This document shows, in pieces, positions 25,958-34,653 of a stretch of 64,000 nucleotides of DNA. The notes beneath the pieces are model-generated. The model made no database searches. It saw only the letters and a list, made by a program, of their open reading frames with translations, and was not told the DNA's origin. Position numbers and translations under genes: made by a program. The stretch covers positions 682,001 to 746,000 of the forward strand of contig NZ_JAPEPW010000002.1 of the NCBI RefSeq assembly GCF_026339955.1. Direction: 5' to 3'. The stretch's first letter is position 1. Every line of letters begins with the position of its first letter. Origin of the DNA: Streptomyces sp. NBC_01549 (GTDB taxonomy: Bacteria; Actinomycetota; Actinomycetes; Streptomycetales; Streptomycetaceae).

Positions 25958-26255
25958 ATTCCGGCGACAGGCCCGTCGTATCGGTGATGGAGGTCGGCGG
26001 CACGCACGTGAGCGCGGCGAGCGTGGACATCGAGTCCCGTGGCCTCCGGTTCGGCGGGGCGTTCCGTGAGGCGTTGGACGGCAACGGCAGCGCCGCGGAC
26101 ATACTGTCGGCCCTCGTGCGCTGCGCTGCTCACCTGCCCGTGCGGAGCCCGAACCGGTGGGCTGTCGCACTGCCCGGCCCCTTCGACTCCGAACGCGGCA
26201 TCGGACAGTACGAAGGGGTCGGCAAGTTCGACGCGCTGCGTGGTTTCGATAACCT
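25954..26255 (+). pseudogene. ROK-family sugar kinase, N-terminal remnant
   Basis: It begins MNSGDRPVVSVMEVGGTHVSAASVD with the ATP-binding ROK motif (VEVGGT-like) and continues to WAVALPGPFDSERGIGQYEGVGKFDALRGFDN. At about 26250 the ROK sequence stops and an unrelated secreted-protein sequence begins in the same frame. About two thirds of the kinase, including the catalytic Asp and zinc motif, is missing. The phosphomannose isomerase remnant precedes it. Confidence 0.65.
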
Positions 26256-27038
26256 CACCTTCACCAACCCCTGGCCCGGCAAGACCATGGAGTACTACGC
26301 GGACGGCATCCACAAGGGAACCCTCTCGGGCACCACGATCAAGCTGCACACCACGGTCGGCGAGACCATCGACCTCGCCCCGGCCGGAACCAGTCTGGCC
26401 ACCATCCGCTCCGAACTGGCCCGGCCGGCCACGTCCTACCACCCGATCGTTCTCCACGGGCTTCGAAGCCGGACAGACCCAGCCGACCTGGACCGACACC
26501 GTCGACGCCAACGGCGGAGGCAGCTACGGCGTCGCCGGGCTGCGCTGCGGTCTCTCAGGCCCCCAGGCAGCCGTACGCACCGGCGGAACAGGCCCACACC
26601 GGCAACGCCTCGCTGATGTACTCGGGCTACGCCAACGGCGGGCCCAACGACAACGCGTACATGCGGGTCTACGGCTTCAACGGCTCACCACTCACCGTCC
26701 GCGGTGACACGAGGCTGAGCTACTGGATCTTCCCGCAGTCCGACGCAGCCACTCCGTGGGTGGCCGCCGGCTCCGACGACAGTACCTGCGCCACCATCGA
26801 CATGATCTTCACGGACGGCAGCAACCTACGGGACTCCGGCGCCACCGACCAGTCCGGGACCGGCATCCATCCGGCCGACCAGTGCGGCCACCTCGAGTTG
26901 GACACGTGGAACCACGTCACAGTGAACCTCGGCACGGCCACAGCGGGGCATGCGATCAGCAAGATCCTGCTCGGCTACGACCGGGCCGGCGCCACCGGTG
27001 GCTACCGGGGCTACATCGACGACGTGAGCATCGGCTGA
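26256..27038 (+). pseudogene. C-terminal region of a secreted glycosidase-like protein, frameshifted
   Basis: Three frames must be joined. NPWPGKTMEYYADGIHKGTL lies in the frame of the ROK remnant. GFEAGQTQPTWTDTVDANGG lies in a second frame from about 26460. HTGNASLMYSGYANGGPN through DRAGATGGYRGYIDDVSIG lies in a third from about 26600 to the stop at 27038. The last part is a galactose-binding-like beta-sandwich like those at the ends of GH92 and related secreted glycosidases (tentative). At least two frameshifts and the fusion to a cytosolic kinase show it is dead. Confidence 0.6.
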
Positions 27039-27200
27039 CGTCATTCGGAGGGGACCGGAGTCGGTCGGCGGGTGCCCGGCGGTCCCCGGCCCACAGGTCG
27101 CGCGCGTTGCCGACTTCGCGATACGTCGTCGGCAACGCTGCCCGAGCACCCCGGCGTTGATGTGTTGTGCCGGGGACCGGACATGCGGGCCCCGGCATCG

Positions 27201-27494
27201 TCACGCCAGCGGATCGAGGAAGGTCAGCACCGAAGCGTCCTCTTCGATCAGCGGGATGAGGGCGGCGTTGAAAGGGCCGCCGTACGGGGCGTTCAGGTGC
27301 GCCTGGAAGGCGTCCTCGTCCTGGTACACCTCGAAGATCCAGTACGCGCGCGGGTCGGCAGCCTTGGTGTAGACGTCGAAGGCGATGTTGCCTTCTTCCT
27401 CGCGCACTTTCAGAGCGTAGTCGCCGACCAGGCGACCGACCTCGTCCTGCGCTCCCTCGCGGGCGGTGAATTCGGCGAGCAGGGTCTTCTTCAC
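27201..27494 (-). CDS. Antibiotic biosynthesis monooxygenase (ABM/YgiN-like) family protein
   Basis: Product of 97 aa from GTG 27494 after AAGGACACAAGACC. It is a single dimeric alpha+beta ferredoxin-like barrel: LLAEFTAREGAQDEVGRLV at the N-terminus, then NIAFDVYTKAADPRAYWIFEVYQDEDAFQAHL. This is the ABM pattern of putative quinol monooxygenases. A perfect LacI-type palindrome lies 151 bp upstream, so it may belong to the sugar regulon. The substrate is unknown. Confidence 0.85.
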   Translation of the reverse strand: MKKTLLAEFTAREGAQDEVGRLVGDYALKVREEEGNIAFDVYTKAADPRAYWIFEVYQDEDAFQAHLNAPYGGPFNAALIPLIEEDASVLTFLDPLA

Positions 27495-27644
27495 GGTCTT
27501 GTGTCCTTGTCAGTTGTGGGCGTCAGTTGTGGGCGTCACTTGTGGGCGGAGTCGAGGCGCCGGACGCCGGGTGCGTCTCGAGCTCGTGACGACCTGGTCG
27601 GCGTCGTCGTCCACGCAGCTTGAGAGAGATGCCATCGTCGATCT

Positions 27645-27660
27645 GTGTCATCGATGACAC
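27645..27660. promoter_or_regulatory. LacI-type operator palindrome
   Basis: GTGTCATCGATGACAC is a perfect 16-bp palindrome. It matches the two sites at 28947-28979 (TGTCA[A/T]CGATGACA) upstream of the sugar ABC operon. It lies between the ABM gene and the 3' end of the PfkB gene, so the ABM gene is the likely target, or it marks the former promoter of lost genes. Confidence 0.75.
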
Positions 27661-27738
27661 CGAGTCGCCCGATGATGAGTGAGATCCGACAACGCGTCAA
27701 CGGTTCAGGGGGAGTGCCCGGCGCGTCCCGGCCGCCCG

Positions 27739-28701
27739 TCACGCGTCACCGGCGGTCGTGAGCTGCGCCAACTGGTTCCGCCACGGCGGATTGGGACCGG
27801 CGACCGAGCAGGTCAGGGCCGCGACCCGGGCACCGAACCGGCAGGCTTCCGCGACATCGTCGAGACCGAGATCGGCCAGCCGGCCACCGAGGAGTCCGCG
27901 GGCGCCGAGGCGATGCAGCAGGCCGGCGGTGAAAGAGTCCCCCGCGCCGACCGTGTCGACCACACGCGTGGCCACCGCGGGCACCCGCAGCCGTTCGCCG
28001 TCGAGCGAGGCCAGGGCGCCGTCGGCGCCGCGCGTGATCACGACGAGCCGCACCCCTGCGGCGTGCCAGATGTCGCACGCCCGCTCGGGCGGGGTGCCCG
28101 GCAGGAGGAGTTCCAGGTCGTCCTCGCTCAGGCGCAGGATGTCGGCGAGGCCGCACCAGTGTGCCAGCCGGGCGCGGTAGGCCTCGGGGCGCACCAACAG
28201 CGGCCGGACGTTGGGATCGATGCTGATCGTGGCCCGCGGAGCCGCCGCTGCCAGGAACTCCTCCACCACCGCTCCGCCGGGCTCACGGACCAACGCCAGC
28301 GACCCGGTGTGCACACAGGCCGTTTCTGACAGATCCACTCCTGCCAGTTCCTCTGGAGTCCACTGCCAGTCGGCCGTGTTCTGCGCGTGGAACGAGAACG
28401 CGGCCTGCCCGGTGGCATCCAGCTCCGCCACGGCCAGTGTGCTGGACTCGGCGGCGGCGACGGCCTGCGACAGATCGACGCCGGACGCCTCCAGGTGGGC
28501 CCGGAACAGGCGGCCGAACACATCGCCGGACAGCCGCGCCAGGAAACGGGCCGGCGCGCCCAGCCTGGCCAGCGCCACCGCCGTGTTCGCCGGTCCGCCA
28601 CCAGGCAGCACCCGCAGAGCAAGTTCGTTCGAGGCGTTGGCCGGTTCGGTGAAGGCGTCCGCGACGCACTCTCCCAGAACAGTGATCTGACGCGGGCTCA
28701 T
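27739..28701 (-). CDS. PfkB-family sugar kinase (fructokinase-like)
   Basis: Product of 320 aa from ATG 28701 (MSPRQITVLGECVADAF) with a GAGAGAG RBS. It shows the PfkB substrate motif GGGPANTAVALARLG near residue 34. The C-terminal ATP and catalytic signature is DTVGAGDSFTAGLL near 250, with the catalytic Asp in GAGD. It is divergent from a ribose/fructose-type ABC operon, which suggests phosphorylation of the imported monosaccharide. The sugar itself cannot be determined. Confidence 0.92.
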   Translation of the reverse strand: MSPRQITVLGECVADAFTEPANASNELALRVLPGGGPANTAVALARLGAPARFLARLSGDVFGRLFRAHLEASGVDLSQAVAAAESSTLAVAELDATGQAAFSFHAQNTADWQWTPEELAGVDLSETACVHTGSLALVREPGGAVVEEFLAAAAPRATISIDPNVRPLLVRPEAYRARLAHWCGLADILRLSEDDLELLLPGTPPERACDIWHAAGVRLVVITRGADGALASLDGERLRVPAVATRVVDTVGAGDSFTAGLLHRLGARGLLGGRLADLGLDDVAEACRFGARVAALTCSVAGPNPPWRNQLAQLTTAGDA

Positions 28702-28720
28702 GGGCTGCTCTCTCTCGGGA

Positions 28721-28817
28721 AGGCTCGAAACGGCTAGGAACGTCTCGGAACGGCTCGGAACGGCTCGGAACGGCTCGGAACGGCTCGGAAAGGCTCGGAA
28801 AGGCTCGGAAAGGTCGG
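28721..28817. repeat. 10-bp tandem repeat upstream of PfkB gene
   Basis: About ten copies of CGGCTCGGAA (variants AGGCTCGGAA, CGTCTCGGAA) run head to tail from 28721 to 28817. They lie immediately upstream of the PfkB start, in the divergent region shared with the ABC operon. The period equals about one DNA helical turn. The repeat is absent from the rest of the window. Confidence 0.9.
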
Positions 28818-28946
28818 GCATGAGGCTCGCGGCGACGCAGCCACTGACCTGCTGCCCGGAGACGACGGCTACGGACGTTGCCGATTTGTGACGAGTGGAA
28901 GGCATTGACGTTGCCGGGATGGGGAGTCCATCATCCTCGCCAGGCG

Positions 28947-28979
28947 GTGTCAACGATGACATAAGTCAACGATGACACC
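28947..28979. promoter_or_regulatory. Tandem LacI-type operators upstream of sugar ABC operon
   Basis: Two near-identical half-palindromic copies of GTCAACGATGACA lie 17 bp apart (GTGTCAACGATGACAT and AGTCAACGATGACACC), 59 bp upstream of the binding-protein start. They match the perfect palindrome at 27645-27660. The LacI-family regulator encoded at the end of this operon is the obvious candidate to bind them. Confidence 0.8.
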
Positions 28980-29037
28980 CCGAGCAGCACGCTCTGATCC
29001 CAACCCCGTGCCGCCCGCTATCCCACAGGAGTCGATC

Positions 29038-30054
29038 ATGTCTCGCACCACTCGTCTGTCCTCCTCCCTCCTCAGAGCCGCCGCGGTCACGGGCGTCGCG
29101 GCCCTCACTCTGACGGCCTGCGGTTCCGGCTCCGGTTCGAGCTCCACGGGCTCCGGCTCGGGCAGCGTCAAGGTCGGTCTGATCACGAAGACCGACACCA
29201 ACCCGTTCTTCGTGAAGATGAAGGAGGGCGCGGAGAAGGCCGCCAAGGAGAACGGTGCCCAACTGTCCACCGCGGCAGGCAAGTTCGACGGGGACAACGC
29301 CGGGCAGGTCACCGCCATGGAGAACATGGTCGCCGCCGGGGTGAAGGGCATCCTGATCACCCCGAGCGACTCCAAGGCGATCGTGCCCGCCATTCAGAAG
29401 GCCCGTGCCAAGGGTGTCCTGGTCATCGCCCTGGACACCCCGACCGAGCCGGAAAGCGCGGTCGACGCCCTCTTCGCCACCGACAACCTCAAGGCCGGCC
29501 AGCTGATCGGCGAGTACGCCAAGGCCGCCATGAAGGGCAAGACGGCGAAGATAGCCGCCCTCGACCTGGCGCCGGGCGTCTCTGTCGGCGTCCAGCGCCA
29601 CAACGGTTTCCTGAAGGGCTTCGGCGCCACCGAAAAGGACGTCGTGTGCGCCCAGGACACCGGCGGCGACCAGGCCAAGGGCCAGACCGCGATGGAGAAC
29701 TGCCTGCAGAAGGCGCCCGGCATCAACGTCGTCTACACCATCAACGAACCGGCCGCCCTGGGCGCGTACACCGCGCTGAAGGCCAAGGGCCGGGAGAAGG
29801 ACGTGCTGATCGTCTCCGTCGACGGCGGCTGCACCGGCACCCAGGCCGTCAAGGACGGCAAGATCGCCGCGACTTCGCAGCAGTACCCGCTGAAGATGGC
29901 CGCCGAGGGCGTCAAGGCCGTCGTGACGTACGCCAAGGACGGCAAGAAGGCCTCCGGTTACACCGACACCGGCGTCACCCTGATCACCGACAAGGCGCAG
30001 GCCGGCGTCACGTCGAAGGACACCGGCTACGGCCTGGAGAACTGCTGGGGCTGA
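29038..30054 (+). CDS. Ribose/fructose-type sugar-binding lipoprotein
   Basis: Product of 338 aa from ATG 29038, preceded by CACAGGAG. A lipoprotein signal (SLLRAAAVTGVAALTLTACGSG) with lipobox LTAC is followed by a Gly/Ser linker. The periplasmic-binding fold of the RbsB/FrcB class (CUT2) begins VGLITKTDTNPFFVKMKEGAEKAAKENG and includes ITPSDSKAIVPAI. It is the first gene of an SBP-permease-ATPase-regulator operon. FrcB-like fructose binding would fit the PfkB kinase next door, but this is an inference. Confidence 0.9.
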   Translation: MSRTTRLSSSLLRAAAVTGVAALTLTACGSGSGSSSTGSGSGSVKVGLITKTDTNPFFVKMKEGAEKAAKENGAQLSTAAGKFDGDNAGQVTAMENMVAAGVKGILITPSDSKAIVPAIQKARAKGVLVIALDTPTEPESAVDALFATDNLKAGQLIGEYAKAAMKGKTAKIAALDLAPGVSVGVQRHNGFLKGFGATEKDVVCAQDTGGDQAKGQTAMENCLQKAPGINVVYTINEPAALGAYTALKAKGREKDVLIVSVDGGCTGTQAVKDGKIAATSQQYPLKMAAEGVKAVVTYAKDGKKASGYTDTGVTLITDKAQAGVTSKDTGYGLENCWG

Positions 30055-30207
30055 GCCGCCCCCTAGTCCCGTACGACACCGTCACTCCCCTCAGCGGGGC
30101 GGTCGGCCCACCTCTCCGACCAGGGACGACCGCCCCCATTGTCCCGGCGACGGGGCCTGTGCCCTCGTCCTCCGACAAGGACATCTGTCTTCCGACAAGG
30201 ACTTCGC

Positions 30208-31203
30208 ATGACAGCCACGACCACGCCGTACGCCGAGCTCAAAGCACCGACGACGGCCCGCAGACTGCTCACGGCGCCGACCACCGGCCCCCTGGTCGCC
30301 CTCCTCCTGGCCTGCGCCTTCTTCTCCCTCTCGACCGACCAGTTCCTCACCGGCGGAAACTTCTCGCTGATCGTGCAGCAGGTCATGGTCGTCGGCACCC
30401 TCGCCATCGGACAGACCCTGATCATCCTCACCGCGGGCATCGACCTGTCGTGCGGGGCGGTGATGGCCTTCGGCAGCATCGTGATCGCCAAGATGGCCGC
30501 CGAGGGCTCCGTCCCACCGCTTGTCGCGATCGCTCTGGGCCTGGTCGTCTGCGGCGGCTTCGGCCTGCTCAACGGACTGCTGGTGCAGAAGATCCCGCTG
30601 CCGCCGTTCATCGTCACCCTCGGCATGCTCAACGTGGCGTTCGCACTGACCCACATCTACTCCGAGGAGCAGACGGTCACCACCCTGCCCAGTGCGCTGA
30701 CGGCCCTCGGGCAGACCTTCCCGCTCGGTCACACCGACATCACCTACGGCTCCCTGGTCACCATCGCCCTGTTCCTCCTCCTCGCCTACGCGCTGAGCAG
30801 CACCGGCTGGGGCCGGCACGTCTACGCCCTGGGCAACAGCGCCGAGGCCGCCCGGCTCAACGGCATCCGCACCTCCCGCCTGACCATCGGCATCTACACC
30901 GTGGCGGGCCTGCTGTACGGCGTCGCGGCCCTGCTGCTCATCTCCCGCACCGGAGTCGGCGACCCGCAGGCCGGACAGACCGACAACCTCGACAGCATCA
31001 CCGCCGTGGTCCTCGGCGGCACCAGCCTCTTCGGCGGACGCGGATCGGTCCTGGGCACCTTCATCGGCGTCCTCATCGTCGGCGTGTTCCGCAACGGCCT
31101 CCAGCTGATGGGCGTCGCCTCCATCTACCAGACCCTGATCACCGGAGTCCTGGTGATCCTCGCGGTGACCGTCGACCAGCTCTCCCGGAAGAAGGCCCGA
31201 TGA
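30208..31203 (+). CDS. Sugar ABC transporter permease, CUT2 (RbsC/FrcC) type
   Basis: Product of 331 aa from ATG 30208 (MTATTTPYAELK) after an ACAAGGAC RBS; an upstream in-frame start would fall in the leader. About ten membrane segments are visible, and the CUT2 permease signatures TAGIDLSCGAVMAFG and VVLGGTSLFGGRGSVLGTFIGVLI are present. The stop overlaps the ATPase start (ATGA). A 153-bp gap separates it from the binding-protein gene. Confidence 0.92.
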   Translation: MTATTTPYAELKAPTTARRLLTAPTTGPLVALLLACAFFSLSTDQFLTGGNFSLIVQQVMVVGTLAIGQTLIILTAGIDLSCGAVMAFGSIVIAKMAAEGSVPPLVAIALGLVVCGGFGLLNGLLVQKIPLPPFIVTLGMLNVAFALTHIYSEEQTVTTLPSALTALGQTFPLGHTDITYGSLVTIALFLLLAYALSSTGWGRHVYALGNSAEAARLNGIRTSRLTIGIYTVAGLLYGVAALLLISRTGVGDPQAGQTDNLDSITAVVLGGTSLFGGRGSVLGTFIGVLIVGVFRNGLQLMGVASIYQTLITGVLVILAVTVDQLSRKKAR

Positions 31204-32036
31204 CCGCCACCTCCTCCCCCACGCCCGTGCTGCAGGCCCGCGGCCTGGTCAAGCGGTACGGCCAGGTCACCGCCATCGACGGCGCCGACTTCGACCTGCT
31301 GCCCGGCGAGGTCCTCGCCGTCATCGGCGACAACGGCGCCGGCAAGACCAGCCTGATCAAGGCGCTCACCGGCGCGGTGGTTCCCGACGCGGGCGAGATA
31401 CGTCTGGACGGCAAGCCCATCACCTTCCCCGGTCCGCAAAGCGCCCGCGCCCACGGCATCGAGACGGTGTATCAGGACCTCGCCGTGGCCGCCTCCATGG
31501 ACATCGCTTCGAACATGTTCCTCGGGCGCGAGCTGCGCCGCCCCGGCGTTCTCGGCAGTGTCTTCCGCATGCTGGACAAGAAGCGCATGCGCCAGGAGGC
31601 CGCCGAGCACATGGCTGATCTGAAGATCGGCCTGCGCTCGCTGACGCAGTCGGTCGAGACGCTCTCCGGCGGACAGCGGCAGGCCGTCGCGGTCGCCCGT
31701 TCCGTCGCCTGGGCCCGCAGCGTCGTCGTCATGGACGAGCCGACCGCCGCCCTCGGCGTCAAGGAGTCCGGCCAGGTCCTGGACCTCATCCGCCGAGTCC
31801 GCGACAAGGGCATGCCGGTCGTTCTGATCAGCCACAACATGCCCCACGTCTTCGAGATCGCCGACCGCATCCACGTCCACCGGCTGGGCCGGCGTGCCGC
31901 CCTGATCAAGCCCTCCGACTACTCCATGGCCGAGGTCGTCGCCATCATGACCGGCGCGCTCAGCATCGACGAGGACGGAGATACTGTCGTAGCGGATTCG
32001 GAGGCCGCCAAGGCCGCCGGAGTCCAGGCCACCTGA
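31200..32036 (+). CDS. Sugar ABC transporter ATPase (single domain, FrcA type)
   Basis: Product of 278 aa from ATG 31200, translationally coupled to the permease. It has one ABC domain with Walker A GDNGAGKTSLIKAL, signature LSGGQRQAVAVARS and Walker B VVVMDEPTAALG. Most CUT2 systems (RbsA) use a double ATPase; a single domain of this size is typical of FrcA-like fructose importers, so it probably works as a homodimer. This supports a fructose-type assignment of the operon. Confidence 0.92.
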   Translation: MTATSSPTPVLQARGLVKRYGQVTAIDGADFDLLPGEVLAVIGDNGAGKTSLIKALTGAVVPDAGEIRLDGKPITFPGPQSARAHGIETVYQDLAVAASMDIASNMFLGRELRRPGVLGSVFRMLDKKRMRQEAAEHMADLKIGLRSLTQSVETLSGGQRQAVAVARSVAWARSVVVMDEPTAALGVKESGQVLDLIRRVRDKGMPVVLISHNMPHVFEIADRIHVHRLGRRAALIKPSDYSMAEVVAIMTGALSIDEDGDTVVADSEAAKAAGVQAT

Positions 32037-32112
32037 CAGCACAACTCAGCTCTCGCAGCTTCCGGCCGAGGCCGCGGCCGGAACCGAGAGCCCTCAGGAG
32101 ACGGTTTCCTCC

Positions 32113-33144
32113 ATGGCAGCGAACCGACGCCCGACCCTGGCCGATGTCGCCCGAGAAGTCGGCGTCAGCGCCAAGACGGTCTCTCGAGTCCTCAACGAGG
32201 ACGGACCCGCCTCCGCGCAGACCAGGGAACAGGTACTCGCCGCAGTGGCCAAGCTCGGCTTCCAGCCGAACCTCATGGCCCGCAACATCCGCGTCGGCGG
32301 CCCGGACACCACGATCGGCCTGGTCATTCCCGACCTCGCCAACCCCTTCTTCGGAGCCGTGGCCCGCGCCATCGAGGACACCGTCCGCGAACGCGGACTG
32401 ACCCTGCTCATGGGCTCCTCCGCGGACGACCCCGAGCGCGAACGTGCCCTGACGGACAAGTTCCTCGCCCGCCGCGTCAGCATCCTGATCGTCGTTCCGT
32501 CCGTCGGTGCCGACCACTCCCACCTCAAGTCCCACCGCACGGCGGGACTACCCGTGATCTTCCTCGACCGACCCGGAGTCGGCCTCGCCACGGACAGCAT
32601 CGTCAGCTCCAACCGTGCCGGAGCCCACGACGGCGTCACCCACCTCATCGCCCACGGACACCGGCGCATCGGCTTCGTCGGCGACCTGCCCCCGAAGCTG
32701 TACACCCGCCGTGAACGTCTGGCCGGCTACCGCTCGGCGCTGCAGGAAGCCGACATCCCCTACGACCGCTCGCTCGTCACCAACGCCCACGACCAGCAAG
32801 GAGCCGAGACCGCGACCGCCCAACTCCTGGGCCTGGCCGATCCCCCCACGGCCCTGTTCGCCGGCAACAACATCATGGCGCTGGGCATCATCGCCGAACT
32901 GGCCCGCAGCAAGCGCAAGGACGTCGCCGTGGTCGCCTTCGACGACGTGGCACTCGCCGAGGCGCTCGAGCCGGCCCTGACCGTCGTCGCCCAGGACGCG
33001 GAAGAACTCGGCAGAACGGCAGCGACCACCGCGCTGGCCCGCCTGGACGGGGACCGCTCCCGAGCCCGAACCATCACCATCCCCACCCACCTGATCGTCC
33101 GAGGCTCGGGCGAACTCTCTGTCCCCGCGCTGCGGAAAGCATGA
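32113..33144 (+). CDS. LacI-family transcriptional regulator
   Basis: Product of 343 aa. The N-terminal LacI HTH is TLADVAREVGVSAKTVSRVLNEDG, with the hinge helix near residue 50 (LMARNIRVG). The periplasmic-binding-protein-like sensor starts TIGLVIPDLANPFFGAVARAIE. It starts 76 bp after the ATPase gene, with AGGAG upstream, and is probably co-transcribed. It is the likely ligand-responsive repressor of its own operon through the TGTCA-CG-TGACA palindromes upstream. Confidence 0.93.
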   Translation: MAANRRPTLADVAREVGVSAKTVSRVLNEDGPASAQTREQVLAAVAKLGFQPNLMARNIRVGGPDTTIGLVIPDLANPFFGAVARAIEDTVRERGLTLLMGSSADDPERERALTDKFLARRVSILIVVPSVGADHSHLKSHRTAGLPVIFLDRPGVGLATDSIVSSNRAGAHDGVTHLIAHGHRRIGFVGDLPPKLYTRRERLAGYRSALQEADIPYDRSLVTNAHDQQGAETATAQLLGLADPPTALFAGNNIMALGIIAELARSKRKDVAVVAFDDVALAEALEPALTVVAQDAEELGRTAATTALARLDGDRSRARTITIPTHLIVRGSGELSVPALRKA

Positions 33145-33262
33145 CCTGGAGTTGGCGCCGAACTGCATGACTCGGCTGGCTGTCCAGTCACGTTTTGCGT
33201 CCAAAGGGGTCCGGCCACTGGCTGGCCACCGGAAAGGCCACCACTGGTGACAAGAAGCAGAG

Positions 33263-33985
33263 TCACCGAGAACATCGGCCTGCCACAGACCCTTCGTACG
33301 CGTCACCTCGGCCTCGCCGGGCAGCAGTCCGAGCACGGAGAACGCCGTCTGGCCCGTTCCGGAGCCGGACTCCCCCACCAGGCCCAGGACTTCGCCGCGT
33401 GCCACGGTCAGGTCCACCCCGTCGACGACCGTCTTCTCCCCGTACACGACACGCAGCCCCGAGACGGTCAGCAGGCGGTCGGCGGGCACCTCGGTGGTCG
33501 GGGCATGAGCCTTCCGGGCAGGACGCCTGTGCCGCTTGGCGGTTGGGGGTTCGACGACGCCAAGCGCGTCCCGTACAACGGTGCCCAGCATGCTGGCCGC
33601 CAGGATGGTCAGGCCCATCGCGAGGCCCGGCCACACCAGCAGCGCGGGCGGTGTGGACGTTGGTGAAGGCATCGTTGAGCATCGCGCCCCAACTGGCCCG
33701 GGCCGCCTTGCCCAGGCCCAGGAAGGCGAGGCCCGCCGGGATGCCGATCGCCACGGCGAACGCCTGGGTCGCCTGGATGACGGACGGCGCGATGACGACG
33801 GGGAGGATGTGCCGGCGCGTGATGCGCGCGTCGCCGAGTCCGGAGACGCGGGCGGCGTCGACGTAGAGCTCCTCGCTGACCGCGAGCGCCGAGGCACGGA
33901 TCAGGCGGAAGACCATCGGTGCCATGATCACGCCGAGCACGATCATGGCGCCGTTCAGGTCCTGCGAGACGGCCCCGGTAGCCGC
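33263..33985 (-). pseudogene. Fused peptide ABC permease (DppC)-ATPase (DppD) remnant
   Basis: Two frames are needed. MIVLGVIMAPMVFRLIRASAL through AIGIPAGLAFLGLGKAARASWGAMLNDAF is the C-terminal half of a DppC-type permease. After a frameshift near 33660, LLVWPGLAMGLTILAASMLG and then LTVSGLRVVYGEKTVVDGVDLTV are the permease end and ATPase start. The Walker A reads GESGSGTGQTAF and has lost its Lys. The ATPase breaks off after about 50 residues. The fossil abuts the LacI gene end. Confidence 0.7.
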
Positions 33986-34053
33986 CTCAGGAGAGATGTT
34001 TCCGCAGCTCAGAGGCCTGACGCGGCGAGGCGGGGCGGGGCGGGGCGAGTAGT

Positions 34054-34086
34054 ACTCGAACCCGCGGCCGACGGATCACGAGTCCT
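34054..34086 (-). other. tRNA 3'-half-like sequence (possible attachment-site remnant)
   Basis: Read on the minus strand, the segment runs GGACTCGTGATCCGT, GGCCGC and GGTTCGAGT. It has an anticodon-loop-like CTCGTGA (anticodon CGT) closed by GGA/TCC, a variable region and a T-loop GGTTCGAG. The 5' half and the acceptor stem are missing and a GGGGC repeat follows, so this is not a functional tRNA. Such 3' halves are typical scars of integrative-element attachment sites. Confidence 0.35.
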
Positions 34087-34429
34087 TTGAGGATCTTGGC
34101 GGTCCTTGCCGATCAATGCTCATCCAGGACGTTTTCGCTGGAGCATCGTCAAGGCCGATCCCGTCGGCTCGGGAGAGGGTCTCGGACTCGCCCGCAGCGG
34201 ATTTCCCTTCCAGCGCAGGGGCAGCGACCCGAGACTCGGGGCGGAGCCTCCGTGGCCGTTGCCGCAGGCCAGATGCCGTACCCGCGCAGCACGAACCCGC
34301 AGATCCGGGCAGCCGGGGACGTCACCGGTCACCCGCAGGTCGTGTACGTCGCCGCCGGGCATGGCACCCGTCGACGAAGACACTCCGACCGGAAGCCATC
34401 ATGAGCAGGAACCGCATCCGATCGATGAC

Positions 34430-34546
34430 TGAATATGACATATATGGCATGTGTGCCAGTATGGTATGAGCGCCATTTGGTGCTGCCGAGAACCTCTTTG
34501 CTGAACCCTCGGCTGGGAGGTCTCAGACAGGCGAGAGGAGTGCTTC
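34430..34546 (+). promoter_or_regulatory. AT-rich promoter region of the small ORF / P450 unit
   Basis: The region opens with an AT-rich block (GAATATGACATATATGG). An inverted repeat TGGCATGTGTGCCA lies at 34445-34458, followed by TATGGTATGAG, which could hold a -10 box. An RBS GAGAGGAG precedes the ATG at 34547. The wider stretch 34087-34429 shows no gene. Confidence 0.45.
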
Positions 34547-34645
34547 ATGATCGCCAAGCTTCTCGGCAAACTGTCCTTCACCCGCCACTACGGTGCGTAC
34601 GGGGAACACGAATGGGACGGGTACGCCGGCGACGACCGGGCCTGA
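34547..34645 (+). CDS. 32-aa aromatic-rich peptide upstream of P450 (candidate RiPP precursor)
   Basis: ATG 34547 follows GCGAGAGGAG at ideal spacing. The peptide begins MIAKLLGKLSFTRHYG and ends AYGEHEWDGYAGDDRA: an amphipathic basic helix (residues 1-13) that could be a leader, then a Tyr/His/Trp-rich segment (Y15, Y18, W23, Y26) and an acidic end. It is followed after 8 bp by a strong hairpin and 96 bp later by a P450 gene on the same strand. Short precursors directly upstream of a P450 are known for atropopeptides (tryptorubin) and biarylitides. I do not recognise this peptide, and the RiPP role is an inference. Confidence 0.5.
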   Translation: MIAKLLGKLSFTRHYGAYGEHEWDGYAGDDRA

Positions 34646-34653
34646 CCGCACTA

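Noticed and set aside
29646..31199. Long plus-strand frame preceding the sugar ATPase
   Set aside because: It overlaps the binding-protein and permease genes out of frame; only the part from ATG 31200 is real.
34010..34053. GGGGC-rich run as a CRISPR or repeat array
   Set aside because: Only three or four imperfect short GGGGC units and no spacers.
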